A stretch of 47,710 nucleotides of DNA from an uncultured Spartobacteria bacterium (GTDB lineage: Bacteria; Verrucomicrobiota; Verrucomicrobiia; Chthoniobacterales; Terrimicrobiaceae): the NCBI GenBank assembly GCA_937960895.1, contig CALCJD010000054.1, positions 1 to 47,710 of the forward strand, in the 5' to 3' direction. The translations under genes and the position numbers were made by a program. Within the stretch, counting starts at the first letter, position 1. Each line of letters starts with the position of its first letter. The notes beneath the pieces are model-generated. The model worked only from the letters and a program-made list of their open reading frames with translations. It had not been told where the DNA came from and did not search any database. Below, piece after piece: positions 23,701 to 30,582 of this stretch.

Positions 23701-24694
23701 CATCGACGTCGTCGAACAAAACGTGCTCCGCGTCCTCCTGCCCGACCACGCGCGACTCTTCAGCGTTTTCGTCAACGACACCAGCGTGAACGTCGTGCGT
23801 GAAGGCGATGCGTATCTGCTGAATGTTTCCCCGAATACCGACACCGACCCCGCCGCGAAAGTCCGTCTGGTTTATTCCGTGCCGGAGGCCAGTCCGTCAG
23901 CCATCGAACTGACTGGACCACGCCTCAACATTCCGCTCGTCAATGTGTCCTGGCGGGTCATCGTGCCACCGGGCCTGTCCGTCTCCCGCCACCGCGGCAA
24001 TCTCAGCCTCAAGGAAACACGTGCCGCAGGACTGTTCGGCCTTGATGATTACGTGAAGCTGGCGGCAAGCACCCGCGATTCCAAAGCCAAAAAGGCGGCC
24101 GCCCTGATCGACCAGGCGAATTCCCTCCTCCAGCAGGGCGAACAAGAAAAAGCCGGGGAAATGCTGAGCCAGGCCGCCCAGGGCTACAATCCCGACGATG
24201 CCTCAAACGAAGATGCCCGTGTGCAGTTGAAGGCCCTCAAAACCCAACAGGCCGTCGTGGGCCTCAATACCCGTCGTCAGCGACTCTACCTGGACAATCG
24301 CGGCCACGACGCCGCCCGCAATGAACAGCTCGAACAGGCGGTCAATGCCAATCCCTTCATTCAGGGTCGCACGGATTTCAATCCGCGGGAAATGGACCAA
24401 CTCCTGCAGGGCAACACCGCTGAAGAAAACTCCGCCCTGCGCGGGATTGCCGGACGCATCGTCGACCTGCAACTCGGCGCCGAACCCGCCCCGAGCGCGA
24501 TTGACGTCACCATTCCGGAAAGCGGCAACCTCCTCACCTTCACGCGCAGCATTCAGGTGGATGGCGAAACGCCTCTTCATTTGAAACTGACCCTCGGCTC
24601 CACACGCGATGCCAATCCCTGGACCGCCGCGCTCATTCTTCTCGCCACCGCCGCAACCGTCGCCGTTGTGGTTCCGCGTCAATCGGCAGTGTAA
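17714..24694 (+). CDS. Giant repetitive envelope protein (2326 aa), function unknown
   Basis: I do not recognise the family. Three N-terminal hydrophobic features stand out. A signal peptide-like stretch lies at about 57-75 (RRQPILSLLLATLLSFPLLAQ), preceded by an unusual 56-residue n-region. A membrane bundle of four to five helices lies at about 1095-1260. A second signal-peptide-like segment at about 1265-1288 ends TPAHGAPA. One last helix lies at about 2303-2320. Between these, recurring units of about 170 residues share a core 'xxxV.G..V..W.....G..L.V.L.....G...L......P', for example EIIEVRGPGLQDWSV, EILGVEGPTVLGWKV, NIDVIGQNVRRDW, TVGDVRNGPVSAWRF and EVEAISGSALSQW. The fold is probably beta-rich. 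A coiled/TPR-like part lies at about 2125-2250. It follows the vWA gene by 74 nt and probably forms an operon with it. The start is uncertain. Confidence 0.8.
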   Translation: MKTILASFLRRVAPQNPAPRRGRRQESRNLVRHFDTKRSIERSHPTKPNDPQRARRQPILSLLLATLLSFPLLAQSPNRVDAASVSAQVAPGDGHLILEARGVLPESPLFFSATASTSITPGTKEITAIAQVTLRVLQGRPDVLTLGLSGEGEIIEVRGPGLQDWSVRQEAGKRYLDLRPKLEKGSPTPRDWTLTVKARLAQPTIPGQFTLPVLTAGNAVGFANEITISPGEAVDVRVAAAEGLVPVRSQKQSRREQRFFGTGDILLAARLLPRGSALSDAELFDVELTGKLDEAARCVRFLLRGEARVREAGTRIPLLSGNAALSGATSGDGWHAELRNSATELVFERAGTFPLELAFVAGITEGPWTSLDFRMPAGAVVPMILEGLPKEVAFNPNAAVVPDATTRKGFLAANGNASVEWRQARDAGTGALSFTTQEISEVRLGAGLLRQTSQFDFRILQGRLPSVRLRLNGPGEILGVEGPTVLGWKVVPDGSQRLLEVQLSRPFDRAGTLVVRSQSPLGNFPVKAAPLQLTPEGGVRHSGLLRITSEGAVRLEVSEATGLMQLAPAQFPGPSLKNPARQVFVYRFPSANYTCRIDANQILPEVSVSQIVLYQLAETDRVISADLELDIREAPLREWAMRIPEGYAVVSASGASVADYVAESETQDGSRVLKFLFTSSVEGRQLIRLRLEKNQASAAGEWMLPALIFPGAKSVRGHIGVVSTPGFRILPGTTEHLTELPLNYFPNQMPGLQQTYRQREPDWSATVKIEALGQNVQADVFHLYSLKEGVVHGSVLLNYFVVGAPATELRIEVPESAGNIDVIGQNVRRDWRQEGNQLIVSLHQPVLGPATLLVTFEQPMSARGGTIRPGEVRPLGVQSERGYVQVVSPLQVKSQILKAEGSLLKMEPLELPAEFRVLSSSPSLAVYQYIARPFALEMDVQWFTPAETVDQLVDFAQLSSRVSRDGQIITEARYFVKTRGRKALRLVLPEGVKLWEVRADHATVNAQIDGDQTLIPLPPKLNPMDVVEVVLRLGQTARHPRSPELATPRTQAPTVLGEWTVRGDAGQLLVPKSGTAQLVRPALTETGFEWISARTIPTLFLLLGLAAAGVLLRTRAPWKMLLGFLLSAILVILSLNLALAAARERRPNLAQLTYSATVVPAGENVTLQIGNVGAVWAMISPAGLCAAAAGIVLLAMAAFRIRIGRTSPIWQVPAGALLLALGILAQHGGAIFFFLLTALGIFSLLMLPAFAGWMRRPKALIPPGAAAATSLFLLFASPMLLTPAHGAPAESIVQDWKIREGRLFGELEMRVRGEAGDSFLLLRPTAVLTGFRADQGVRINKVERNGETEYFVALEKSGAFQVRATFESPATDLMQGLPLVSGPAAAQRLTVQLDQSGWDFTSPAAVSVQPLSGLPENTSGATLVLKPSGTPVIQLQSQKRNTAAEKTRFFAEASNLFVPGPGVVNGFGRVTIRPVQGQVSSLELEIPKGFTVGDVRNGPVSAWRFDPATRKLRVDISPAQSANFKFDVETQLGTADLPVNLTLDPVRILGAEGEVGMMGLAFGNDAQPENVRGTSPINLEDFDASLIPTTKDGQPLALLQQAFRYGRDGGTVTLRVAAVDPEVRAITRQVLSFGDDRLVLAADLNVAITRAGLFKLSLLLPEGLEVEAISGSALSQWTESVEDGKRLVTLHLNGRTLGDISFALTFVGAAPAPQDAWPVPHLSLREATRQTGELFLVPEKGIRLRATKREGVSQMDARAAGETKLGALAFRLLQENWTLQLGIEALEPWVTVHALQEVTLREGQTLTRLALRYRVDNAAVKQLRLRLPGLTENQLQTVRGSGPAVNDLVPIPGEKDLWEIRFQRGIVGETDVQIEYQGQTARDQGRETLLPPVFESVRQVTQFVSVRGSGRIELDAGPQPRGWQRVDWSSLPAHLQNASDRSIPALCFRVAEPDGPLTIDVRRHNVADALKLRVTCGSLTTLFSPQGPSLTAMELTIDVVEQNVLRVLLPDHARLFSVFVNDTSVNVVREGDAYLLNVSPNTDTDPAAKVRLVYSVPEASPSAIELTGPRLNIPLVNVSWRVIVPPGLSVSRHRGNLSLKETRAAGLFGLDDYVKLAASTRDSKAKKAAALIDQANSLLQQGEQEKAGEMLSQAAQGYNPDDASNEDARVQLKALKTQQAVVGLNTRRQRLYLDNRGHDAARNEQLEQAVNANPFIQGRTDFNPREMDQLLQGNTAEENSALRGIAGRIVDLQLGAEPAPSAIDVTIPESGNLLTFTRSIQVDGETPLHLKLTLGSTRDANPWTAALILLATAATVAVVVPRQSAV
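17766..17838 (+). other. Three consecutive hairpins at the start of the giant gene
   Basis: CCCCT-CGC-AGGGG (17766-17778), CCAGG..CCTGG (17785-17804) and CGCTC-CATA-GAGCG (17825-17838) lie in a row, just before an ATG at 17859 that is one frame off. The same stretch has weak third-position GC bias from about 17754 onward. It looks more like a structured leader than coding sequence, although it falls inside the open reading frame assigned to the giant protein. Confidence 0.45.
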
Positions 24695-24770
24695 CGAATA
24701 AGCCCACACGTCGTCTTCGACTATCCCTTGCGGCGTTTTTGCGGTACCATGGAATATCCCCACGATTTCC

Positions 24771-25574
24771 ATGAATACTCCCTTTCTCCGCCGCCTTTTG
24801 CTCTGGATCTGCGTCACCGGAATCGCCGTCGCGGAGGAAACGCCCCTTTCCGCCGAGGCGGTCGAAGCCATCTTCGCCGGCCGCAAAGGCACGCTGGTTG
24901 TCATCACCGACAACAGCGAGCCGTGGATTTACCAGCCGGAGATGGCCGACCGGAAATTCGCCCCCTGCTCGACCTTCAAAATCTGGAACACCCTGATCGG
25001 TTTGGAAAACGACCTGATCTCCTCGCCCGAGGAACCCTTTTATCAATGGGACGGCGAGAAACGTTTCGTTCCCGAGTGGAATCAAAACCTCACCCTGAAA
25101 CAGGCCTTCCAAGTCTCCTGCGTCCCGGCCTTTCAGGATCTGGCCCGGCGCATCGGTCCGGAACGCATGCAGTCCGCTCTGGAAAAGATCGGCTACGGTG
25201 ACCGGAACATCTCCGCGGCCATCGGGGAATTCTGGCTGCCGGAGGAAGGACGCCGGACGGTTTTGATTTCGCCCGTCGAACAGGCCCGTCTCATGGCCAG
25301 GCTCGCCGCGGGCGACGTTCCCTTTTCGGAAAAATCCCAGGACGTTCTTCGCGAAATCATGACCGCCCGCACCACCCTCCGCGGCACCCTCTTTGGCAAA
25401 ACCGGCACCAGCGGAAAAAACGCCGCCGGAGATTCCCTCGGATGGTACGTCGGCTACATCGAAAGCAACGGCCGGACCCACGCCTTTGCCTGCCTGCTTG
25501 AGGACAAGGACGTCATGGGCAAGGATGCCCGCGCCATCGTCGAAGCGCTGGCGGAGAAGCAGGGCTGGCTCTGA
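24771..25574 (+). CDS. Class D (OXA-like) beta-lactamase
   Basis: A 267-residue serine beta-lactamase-fold protein with a signal peptide (about 1-21). Class D motifs are in order and spacing: PCSTFKIWNTLIGLE with Ser67 and Lys70 (the lysine that is carbamylated in OXA enzymes), S-C-V at 116-118, Y-G-D at 142-144 (usual YGN), FWLP with Trp155 (usual FWLEG), and KTGTSG at 210-215. The C-terminal GWYVGYIE also fits. It should hydrolyse, or at least bind, beta-lactams in the periplasm. The changed YGN motif and the cysteines next to two active-site motifs are unlike clinical OXA types, so this is a deep chromosomal lineage. It lies 76 nt after the giant gene on the same strand and may share its transcript. 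Confidence 0.9.
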   Translation: MNTPFLRRLLLWICVTGIAVAEETPLSAEAVEAIFAGRKGTLVVITDNSEPWIYQPEMADRKFAPCSTFKIWNTLIGLENDLISSPEEPFYQWDGEKRFVPEWNQNLTLKQAFQVSCVPAFQDLARRIGPERMQSALEKIGYGDRNISAAIGEFWLPEEGRRTVLISPVEQARLMARLAAGDVPFSEKSQDVLREIMTARTTLRGTLFGKTGTSGKNAAGDSLGWYVGYIESNGRTHAFACLLEDKDVMGKDARAIVEALAEKQGWL

Positions 25575-25627
25575 AAACCCAACGGAGGGTCAGCCTCCGG
25601 CCTGACCGAAAATATCACAACAAAATC

Positions 25628-25651
25628 AGGGACAAGTCGGCGGTTGTCCCT
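25628..25651 (-). terminator. Terminator between the beta-lactamase and phoH2 genes
   Basis: AGGGACAA (25628-25635) and TTGTCCCT (25644-25651) form a perfect 8-bp stem with an 8-nt loop. On the minus strand it is followed by GATTTTGTTGTG, a modest U-rich run, so it most likely ends phoH2; it may also serve the converging beta-lactamase gene. Confidence 0.6.
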
Positions 25652-25668
25652 CCGCAAGAATCGAAGAA

Positions 25669-27195
25669 CTACATCATCTTGGCGCCCAATTCGGCCAAGG
25701 CGCTGCGCTCGCCCTTGGTGAGGGAAATGTGCGCGGTGATGTTCTGTCCGCGCAGGCGATTGCGGGTGTAGACCAGGCCGTTGGAACGGCTGTCCACGTA
25801 GGGATTGTCGATCTGACCCGGATCGCCGACCATGACCAGCTTCGAGCCGCGGGACATGCGGGTCACCACCGTCTTCGCCTCAAGCGGCGTGAGCTGCTGG
25901 GCTTCGTCGAGCACAAAGAACCGGTTCGGGATCGAACGGCCTCGGATGTAACAAAGCGCCTCGATTTCCAACAGTCCGCGTTCGATCAACTGTTCATAGG
26001 GTTTCAGCGGCACATGCTGTCCGTTTTGCGAAACCTGCGGGGCGTGTTCGGGCTGATTGTTTTTCTTGCGCTCGGAGGCGCGGGCCTTGTTGCCCTCGGC
26101 CTTGGGGGGATTCAGTGGCAGGAGCACCTCGCAGGCATCGTAGATCGACTGCAGCCAGGGATGCATTTTTTCGTTGAGGGTGCCTGGCAGGAATCCCAGC
26201 GTATCGCCCATCGCAACCACCGGACGGCTCACGGTCATGCCGGTGTATTGTTTCTGCGCCGTCAGATAAAGTCCCGCCGCCACGGCCAGCAGCGTTTTTC
26301 CCGTGCCGGCCTGACCGTAACAGGTGATGAGGGAAATGTCGGGATCGAGCAGCGCATCAAGGAAACATTGCTGTCCCGCATTGGCCGGACGCAATTCAAT
26401 GCCGCGCGGCATTTGCAGCGAGGACGGAATGTTCAGGCGGACAAACTCCCCGCCGCCCTTGTGACGGGCCGGCATGAACTTGCTTTCGGAAACCCGGAGC
26501 AGGACATATTCATTGACCTCCACCTCCCCTGTTCGATCGGGTCCGAGCATCAGCACACGCGAACTGCCGAAGCGCTGCAATTCGTAGGGTTCCACCGAAA
26601 TGGACCGGATCTCGTATCCCTCGGCATCCTTTACCGCGACCTTGTCGTTGAGATAGTCCTCGCAATTCAGCCCCATGGCCAACGCCTTGAGCTGCATGTT
26701 GAGGTCCTTGGTGACCAGAATGGTCGGCACATCGGCCGTCTCCGTCAGCGCCAGACACGCTCCGATGATCCGGTGATCCATCCGTTCCTGATCGGGAAAG
26801 ATCCTCAAAAAACGCTTCATCGCCGCCGACGAAGTCGCGGATTTTCCCATGGCTTCGTTGATCAGGATGCGCACCGTGCCGCCCCCGGCGGTCTGCACGC
26901 CGCGCGTGACCCGACGCGGATTGTGGCCGAAAAGTTTTGTCAGATAGCGGTGCACCGTGCGCGCGTTGGCCCCGCGCTCGGACTGTTCGTTCTTGAAGCG
27001 ATCGAGCTCGGACAGGACCTCGACCGGGATGAAAACGTGATTGTTTTCGAAGCGATGGACGCTGTTGGGGTCGTGCAGGAGGACGTTGGTGTCGAGAACG
27101 AAATTTTTGGCGACGCCCCCTTTCGGGGGTTTAGCCGGGTTGGGCAGGGTGAGGCTTTGGTCCTCGGGAACTTCCATCAAGGCAGGTCGGTGCAT
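25669..27195 (-). CDS. PIN-PhoH ATPase (PhoH2/YlaK-type)
   Basis: A 508-residue fusion of an N-terminal PIN nuclease domain and a C-terminal PhoH helicase-like ATPase. The PIN domain (about 30-180) has FVLDTNVLLHD (Asp35), EVLSELDRFK, and VTKDLNMQLKA (Asp164), the acidic residues that bind metal. The PhoH part has Walker A GQAGTGKT (294-301), SRPVVAMGDTLGFLPG, Walker B FFVLDEAQQLTP and the GDPGQID sensor. PhoH2 proteins act as sequence-specific RNA helicase/RNases; in some species they sit in a toxin-antitoxin pair (PhoAT). No antitoxin-like gene is attached here. A charged linker of about 45 residues (rich in Lys, Asn, Gln) interrupts the ATPase core. Start at 27195; the ATG at 27177 is an alternative. 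Confidence 0.94.
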   Translation of the reverse strand: MHRPALMEVPEDQSLTLPNPAKPPKGGVAKNFVLDTNVLLHDPNSVHRFENNHVFIPVEVLSELDRFKNEQSERGANARTVHRYLTKLFGHNPRRVTRGVQTAGGGTVRILINEAMGKSATSSAAMKRFLRIFPDQERMDHRIIGACLALTETADVPTILVTKDLNMQLKALAMGLNCEDYLNDKVAVKDAEGYEIRSISVEPYELQRFGSSRVLMLGPDRTGEVEVNEYVLLRVSESKFMPARHKGGGEFVRLNIPSSLQMPRGIELRPANAGQQCFLDALLDPDISLITCYGQAGTGKTLLAVAAGLYLTAQKQYTGMTVSRPVVAMGDTLGFLPGTLNEKMHPWLQSIYDACEVLLPLNPPKAEGNKARASERKKNNQPEHAPQVSQNGQHVPLKPYEQLIERGLLEIEALCYIRGRSIPNRFFVLDEAQQLTPLEAKTVVTRMSRGSKLVMVGDPGQIDNPYVDSRSNGLVYTRNRLRGQNITAHISLTKGERSALAELGAKMM

Positions 27196-27268
27196 GAGTG
27201 TGGGATTGGATAAAAGCGAAAGGGAAATGCGGGCCTCCCGCCAGACGAAGGAGTCGGGGCGAAATCGG

Positions 27269-27290
27269 GAAAAATCCCACCGGATTTTTC
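27269..27290 (-). other. Inverted repeat upstream of phoH2
   Basis: GAAAAATCC (27269-27277) and GGATTTTTC (27282-27290) form a 9-bp stem with a 4-nt loop, 74 nt upstream of the phoH2 start. It may be an operator or a leader hairpin. A role in ending the DUF2383 transcript is less likely, since a better candidate lies closer to that gene. Confidence 0.4.
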
Positions 27291-27372
27291 GCCCCCGTCG
27301 AAACGTTCTGGAAAACAGAGCGATTCAAAACTGGGTTCGCCTTATACGCCAATCTCCCCACCCCCGACAATC

Positions 27373-27432
27373 AAAAACTTGTGGAGGCACCGATCCCGCA
27401 CCACAACCCCTTGCGGTCGTGGTGCGGGTGCC
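27373..27432 (-). terminator. Terminator of the DUF2383 gene
   Basis: CCCGCACCAC (27395-27404) pairs with GTGGTGCGGG (27419-27428), and GGCA/TGCC can extend the stem across a bulge. On the minus strand a TTTTT run (27373-27377) follows a short spacer. It starts 9 nt after the stop of the DUF2383 gene. Confidence 0.6.
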
Positions 27433-27440
27433 ATCTCCAC

Positions 27441-27881
27441 TCAGGCCGCCTTTTGCAGGCGGTCCAGCGTGGTAACATGCTCGGCGGTGCGGGGAAGAAG
27501 ACGGCCCTGAATGAGTGTTTTGCACTCGGCCATCACGTCTTCGTCTTCCAGCGCCTTCTGGTAATCCCCCAGGCCGCTTTGTTCCCCCTTCTGGAGCGCC
27601 TCCAGGGCGGAATTGGCGCCGAACAGGTTGGCGGCGCCTTGCACGGTATTGGCAAAAACACCCCACGCTCCGGCGCTCGCGTCCGGCTGACCGCCCATCG
27701 AAAGAACGTTTTCCTCCAGGGCCGCCACCGCGTCGACGTGATGCTCACGCAGGCGGTTCAATTCGGTCATCGCGGAATCATTCCCGAACTTCCGGATCGC
27801 GAGATCGTAGGTTTCGACCGCGGAACGTTCGCCGCGCAGCAATTTGTTACACACCTCAATGCAATGTTCTGTGGTATTCAT
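27441..27881 (-). CDS. DUF2383 / PA2169-family four-helix-bundle protein
   Basis: A 146-residue all-alpha protein. It contains the ferritin-like pattern of this family: LLRGERSAVETYDLAIRKF in helix 1, LREHHVDAVAALEENV in helix 2, then SALEALQKGEQSGLGDYQKA and RLLPRTAEHVTTLDRL. Glu/His residues recur at positions that in ferritin-like proteins bind metal, but binding is unproven here. Homologues are often stress-associated and of unknown function. A longer reading from 28181 adds 100 residues opposite the next gene and is rejected; ATG 27881 begins MNTTEHCIEVCNKLL. It is divergent from the endonuclease-family gene. Confidence 0.85.
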   Translation of the reverse strand: MNTTEHCIEVCNKLLRGERSAVETYDLAIRKFGNDSAMTELNRLREHHVDAVAALEENVLSMGGQPDASAGAWGVFANTVQGAANLFGANSALEALQKGEQSGLGDYQKALEDEDVMAECKTLIQGRLLPRTAEHVTTLDRLQKAA

Positions 27882-28005
27882 GACAAAGACGAATCGGACA
27901 GGCCCGCCCAACCGGCCCCCGCTTGACCTTCTCTTCAGGGTTCCTCCCGATGCCGATTTTTGGCGAACGCGCCGGACAAGTGGCATTCGATAGGCCAGAA
28001 AAACC

Positions 28006-29463
28006 GTGCTCGCTTCCTTCGAATCCTTTTTCCATCGCCTCCGGCGGCACTTCAGCCAAAGCGAACGCTTGGTTCGGAAGCTCGGCCTCCCCGTGGCAGA
28101 GAACAGCGGGGAACTGCCGGGACTGCTGCTTGTGGCCCTCGACGGCTTGTCCCGCACCGATTGGAAAGCCCTCCTCGACACCGCTCAGTTGCCCTTCATC
28201 CGACGTCTGCAGGAACGGGAAGGATATCAGCTGCTGACCTTGCGATCCCCTCCCGACGACCGGGCGCCGGAGATCGACGGCGATGTTCCAACCCCCAACG
28301 GGTTCATTTCCGACTGTGAAGAAACGCTGCGGGAAAGCCTCCGACAGTTTCCGCTGCGGCATCGGGAAGACCGCGAGGCCCTTCTGCTCGCCGCGCGAAT
28401 GGATCTGGTCCGCGGTCTGCCGGTGGTTCGGGTCCATTTTCCCTGCGGGTCCGGAACAAATGGCGATCCCCCGCAACCATGGCCCCCTGCCAGGATCGAT
28501 CAGGCCCTTCGCGACCTGACCAGGGAAGCACATCGCTCGCGTCGAAGGGACTATCATGTGTGGGTGTATTTGGGTCCGACGACGGATGTCCCGGGAGTCC
28601 TTCTGGTTCCCCCCGCGACGGGCCTGTTTTCGCATGCGAAACCGGAGATCACCCTCCCCGAAATGCAAACCGCCATGCGGGCCCTGCTGCAACGGCGGAT
28701 CACCGTCCCACCGCATCCGCTTTTTTCCGGAATACTCACCGTCATGAGTTACAATGTCCACGGTTGCATCGGCATGGACGGCCGCGTTTCCCCGCGGCGG
28801 ATCAGCCGCGTGATCGCCCGCGAAAACGTGGACTTCGTCGCCCTGCAGGAGTTGGACCATGGTCGTCCCCGCTCGCGGGCGGAGGACCAGGCGGGTGAAA
28901 TCGCGGCGGAGCTGGGATTTCAGCTTTTGTTCTGTCCCACGGTGGTCCGCGGGAACGAACGGTACGGCCACGCGCTTCTCAGTCGTTGGCCCATGGAGGC
29001 GGTGAAAATCGGTCCGCTTCCGTCACGCCGCGGCGGACTCTGGCCGGAACCGCGCGGAGCCATTTGGGCCCGGATCCATGTCGGAGAAAATCACCTGAAC
29101 GTGCTCTCCACCCATCTCGGTCTCGGAGCGGCCGAACGAAGGGAGCAAATGACCGCCCTGCTCGGTCCCGAATGGCTGAGTCCGATCTTGGATCGCGAGC
29201 CGGTGATCCTTTGCGGCGATTTCAATCTGACTCCCGGCAGCCCGGCGCACCGTCTGGCCACGTCACGGCTGCGGGATGTCGCCCACGCGTTCAAACGGGG
29301 CGTTCCCACCTTCAGTTCGTTGCGCCTCGTCGCCCAACTGGATCACATTTTTGTCTCCCCGCATTTCGGCTTGGAAACCGTCTTTGCCGCGCGCAATGAC
29401 CTGACCCGCATCGCCTCGGATCATCTGCCGCTGGTCGCCCATGTCCGGCTGCCAGGGAAATAA
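28006..29463 (+). CDS. Endonuclease/exonuclease/phosphatase protein with degenerate phosphodiesterase-like N-terminus
   Basis: A 485-residue two-part protein starting at GTG. Residues about 243-485 are an EEP (DNase I-like) domain: VMSYNVHGCIGMDGRVSP, VDFVALQELDHG with the metal-binding glutamate, STHLGLGAAERREQM, ILCGDFNLTPGSPAH, LDHIFVSPHF and SDHLPLVAHV. All catalytic residues appear present, so it should cut phosphodiester bonds in a nucleic acid or phospholipid head group. Residues about 38-235 resemble the opening of alkaline-phosphatase-superfamily phosphodiesterases (LLLVALDGLSRTDWKALL, then LPFIRRLQER) but later metal ligands are not evident. That front half may be a non-catalytic remnant. 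No signal peptide is seen. Confidence 0.8.
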   Translation: MLASFESFFHRLRRHFSQSERLVRKLGLPVAENSGELPGLLLVALDGLSRTDWKALLDTAQLPFIRRLQEREGYQLLTLRSPPDDRAPEIDGDVPTPNGFISDCEETLRESLRQFPLRHREDREALLLAARMDLVRGLPVVRVHFPCGSGTNGDPPQPWPPARIDQALRDLTREAHRSRRRDYHVWVYLGPTTDVPGVLLVPPATGLFSHAKPEITLPEMQTAMRALLQRRITVPPHPLFSGILTVMSYNVHGCIGMDGRVSPRRISRVIARENVDFVALQELDHGRPRSRAEDQAGEIAAELGFQLLFCPTVVRGNERYGHALLSRWPMEAVKIGPLPSRRGGLWPEPRGAIWARIHVGENHLNVLSTHLGLGAAERREQMTALLGPEWLSPILDREPVILCGDFNLTPGSPAHRLATSRLRDVAHAFKRGVPTFSSLRLVAQLDHIFVSPHFGLETVFAARNDLTRIASDHLPLVAHVRLPGK

Positions 29464-29604
29464 GCGTTTGCCGAATCAGGGTGGGCGGGCAGGTGTTGAA
29501 CAATCCAAACTCCCAGAACACCTCGGATCCGAAGCCTTCCGCCCACAAAACCGCGGTATTTTGAACATCGCCCGGCCCGCAGCCAGGCAGGTCGAAGGCA
29601 TACC

Positions 29605-30582
29605 TTACCGCTCTCCTCTGCCCCTTGCCTTGGGCTGGTCTGCCAACCAATCGAGAGCATCCGCCAGCATGCGCCGAACGGTGTCTTCGGAGATGGTGTT
29701 ATGCGGACCTTCGTAGAGGCGCCTCTCCTTTGGCGCACCGGCCGCCTCGAACAAGGCGTCGGCGCACGCCGGATCGATCATTTCGTCATTCGACACATCC
29801 AGAAACAGCAGCGGCCGCGGGGAAACTTTTCCGACAAAATTCAGCGGCTCAAACGGACTCAGAAGCCATGCCCCCAACCGTGCCGCCAGCGGCGCCACAA
29901 TGCGTGAGTCGGATTTCCGGCTTCGGGCGAGCGAATCCAACAGCCGGGGCAAATTGCCTCCGGCCATGACCAGCGCCGCGCTCGTGATGCGGGGTTCCTG
30001 CGCTAGCACCGAACAGGCCGTAATGCCCCCGTAGCTCGCTCCGATCAGCGAAAGGCGGGCCGCATCAATCCCGGGAACCTGCCCCAGCAAGTCCACCAGC
30101 CGGCGCGTTTCCGGAACGATCCGCGACGATCGCTCCCGCAAGGCCAGCGCCTCCCGCACGATCCCGAGGCCGCGCTTGCGGCGCTCCCCGCATTGAAACT
30201 GCTCGGGCATGGCCATCGCAAATCCCGCCTCCGCAAAAATCGGCGCGATCCGCTCGAAAAAACGGGCGTTCTGTCCGATGCCGTAGAGAAAAATGACACA
30301 GGGCACCTTTTCGCCTGAAACCTTGCCGGGACGAATGAGACGAACAGGGATCCTCTCGCCGGCCAGTCCGGTGAGTTCGATTTTCTCGATCGGATGACCT
30401 TCCAGTTCCCCGTGCGAGACCACTTTGGCATCCAGCGGCAGACCGGGATCGTATCCGTGAAAAACCCGGCTGTCCCACCAGCCTTTGCCCACGACCAGGC
30501 AGACGATCCCCAAGACGAGGACCGGCAACAGCCGGACCCCGTTCCTCAGCGTGAAGGCGCGGGCGAAAAAAGTTCGCTCCAT
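29605..30582 (-). CDS. Membrane-anchored alpha/beta hydrolase
   Basis: A 325-residue alpha/beta-hydrolase-fold protein with an N-terminal membrane helix (about 14-32, RLLPVLVLGIVCLVVGKGWW) that may act as an uncleaved signal anchor. The nucleophile elbow is GASYGG (Ser183), the acid is likely in LFLDVSNDEMID (about 270), and the histidine in YEGPHNTISED (about 294). FLYGIGQNARFFERIAP precedes the oxyanion region. It resembles dienelactone-hydrolase/acetyl-xylan-esterase-type enzymes. Its start overlaps the C45 hydrolase gene's end by 37 nt, so the two are translated from one mRNA. Substrate unknown. The 141 nt between its stop and the preceding gene (29464-29604) show nothing clear. Confidence 0.8.
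   Translation of the reverse strand: MERTFFARAFTLRNGVRLLPVLVLGIVCLVVGKGWWDSRVFHGYDPGLPLDAKVVSHGELEGHPIEKIELTGLAGERIPVRLIRPGKVSGEKVPCVIFLYGIGQNARFFERIAPIFAEAGFAMAMPEQFQCGERRKRGLGIVREALALRERSSRIVPETRRLVDLLGQVPGIDAARLSLIGASYGGITACSVLAQEPRITSAALVMAGGNLPRLLDSLARSRKSDSRIVAPLAARLGAWLLSPFEPLNFVGKVSPRPLLFLDVSNDEMIDPACADALFEAAGAPKERRLYEGPHNTISEDTVRRMLADALDWLADQPKARGRGER

Noticed and set aside
15318..23749. Long antisense and out-of-frame open readings across the vWA and giant genes (for example 15318-17627 minus, 19627-22230 plus, 20420-21889 minus, 21995-23749 minus)
   Set aside because: These are GC-rich shadows. Composition is biased and no domain is visible, whereas the plus-strand frame has signal peptides, MIDAS and repeats.
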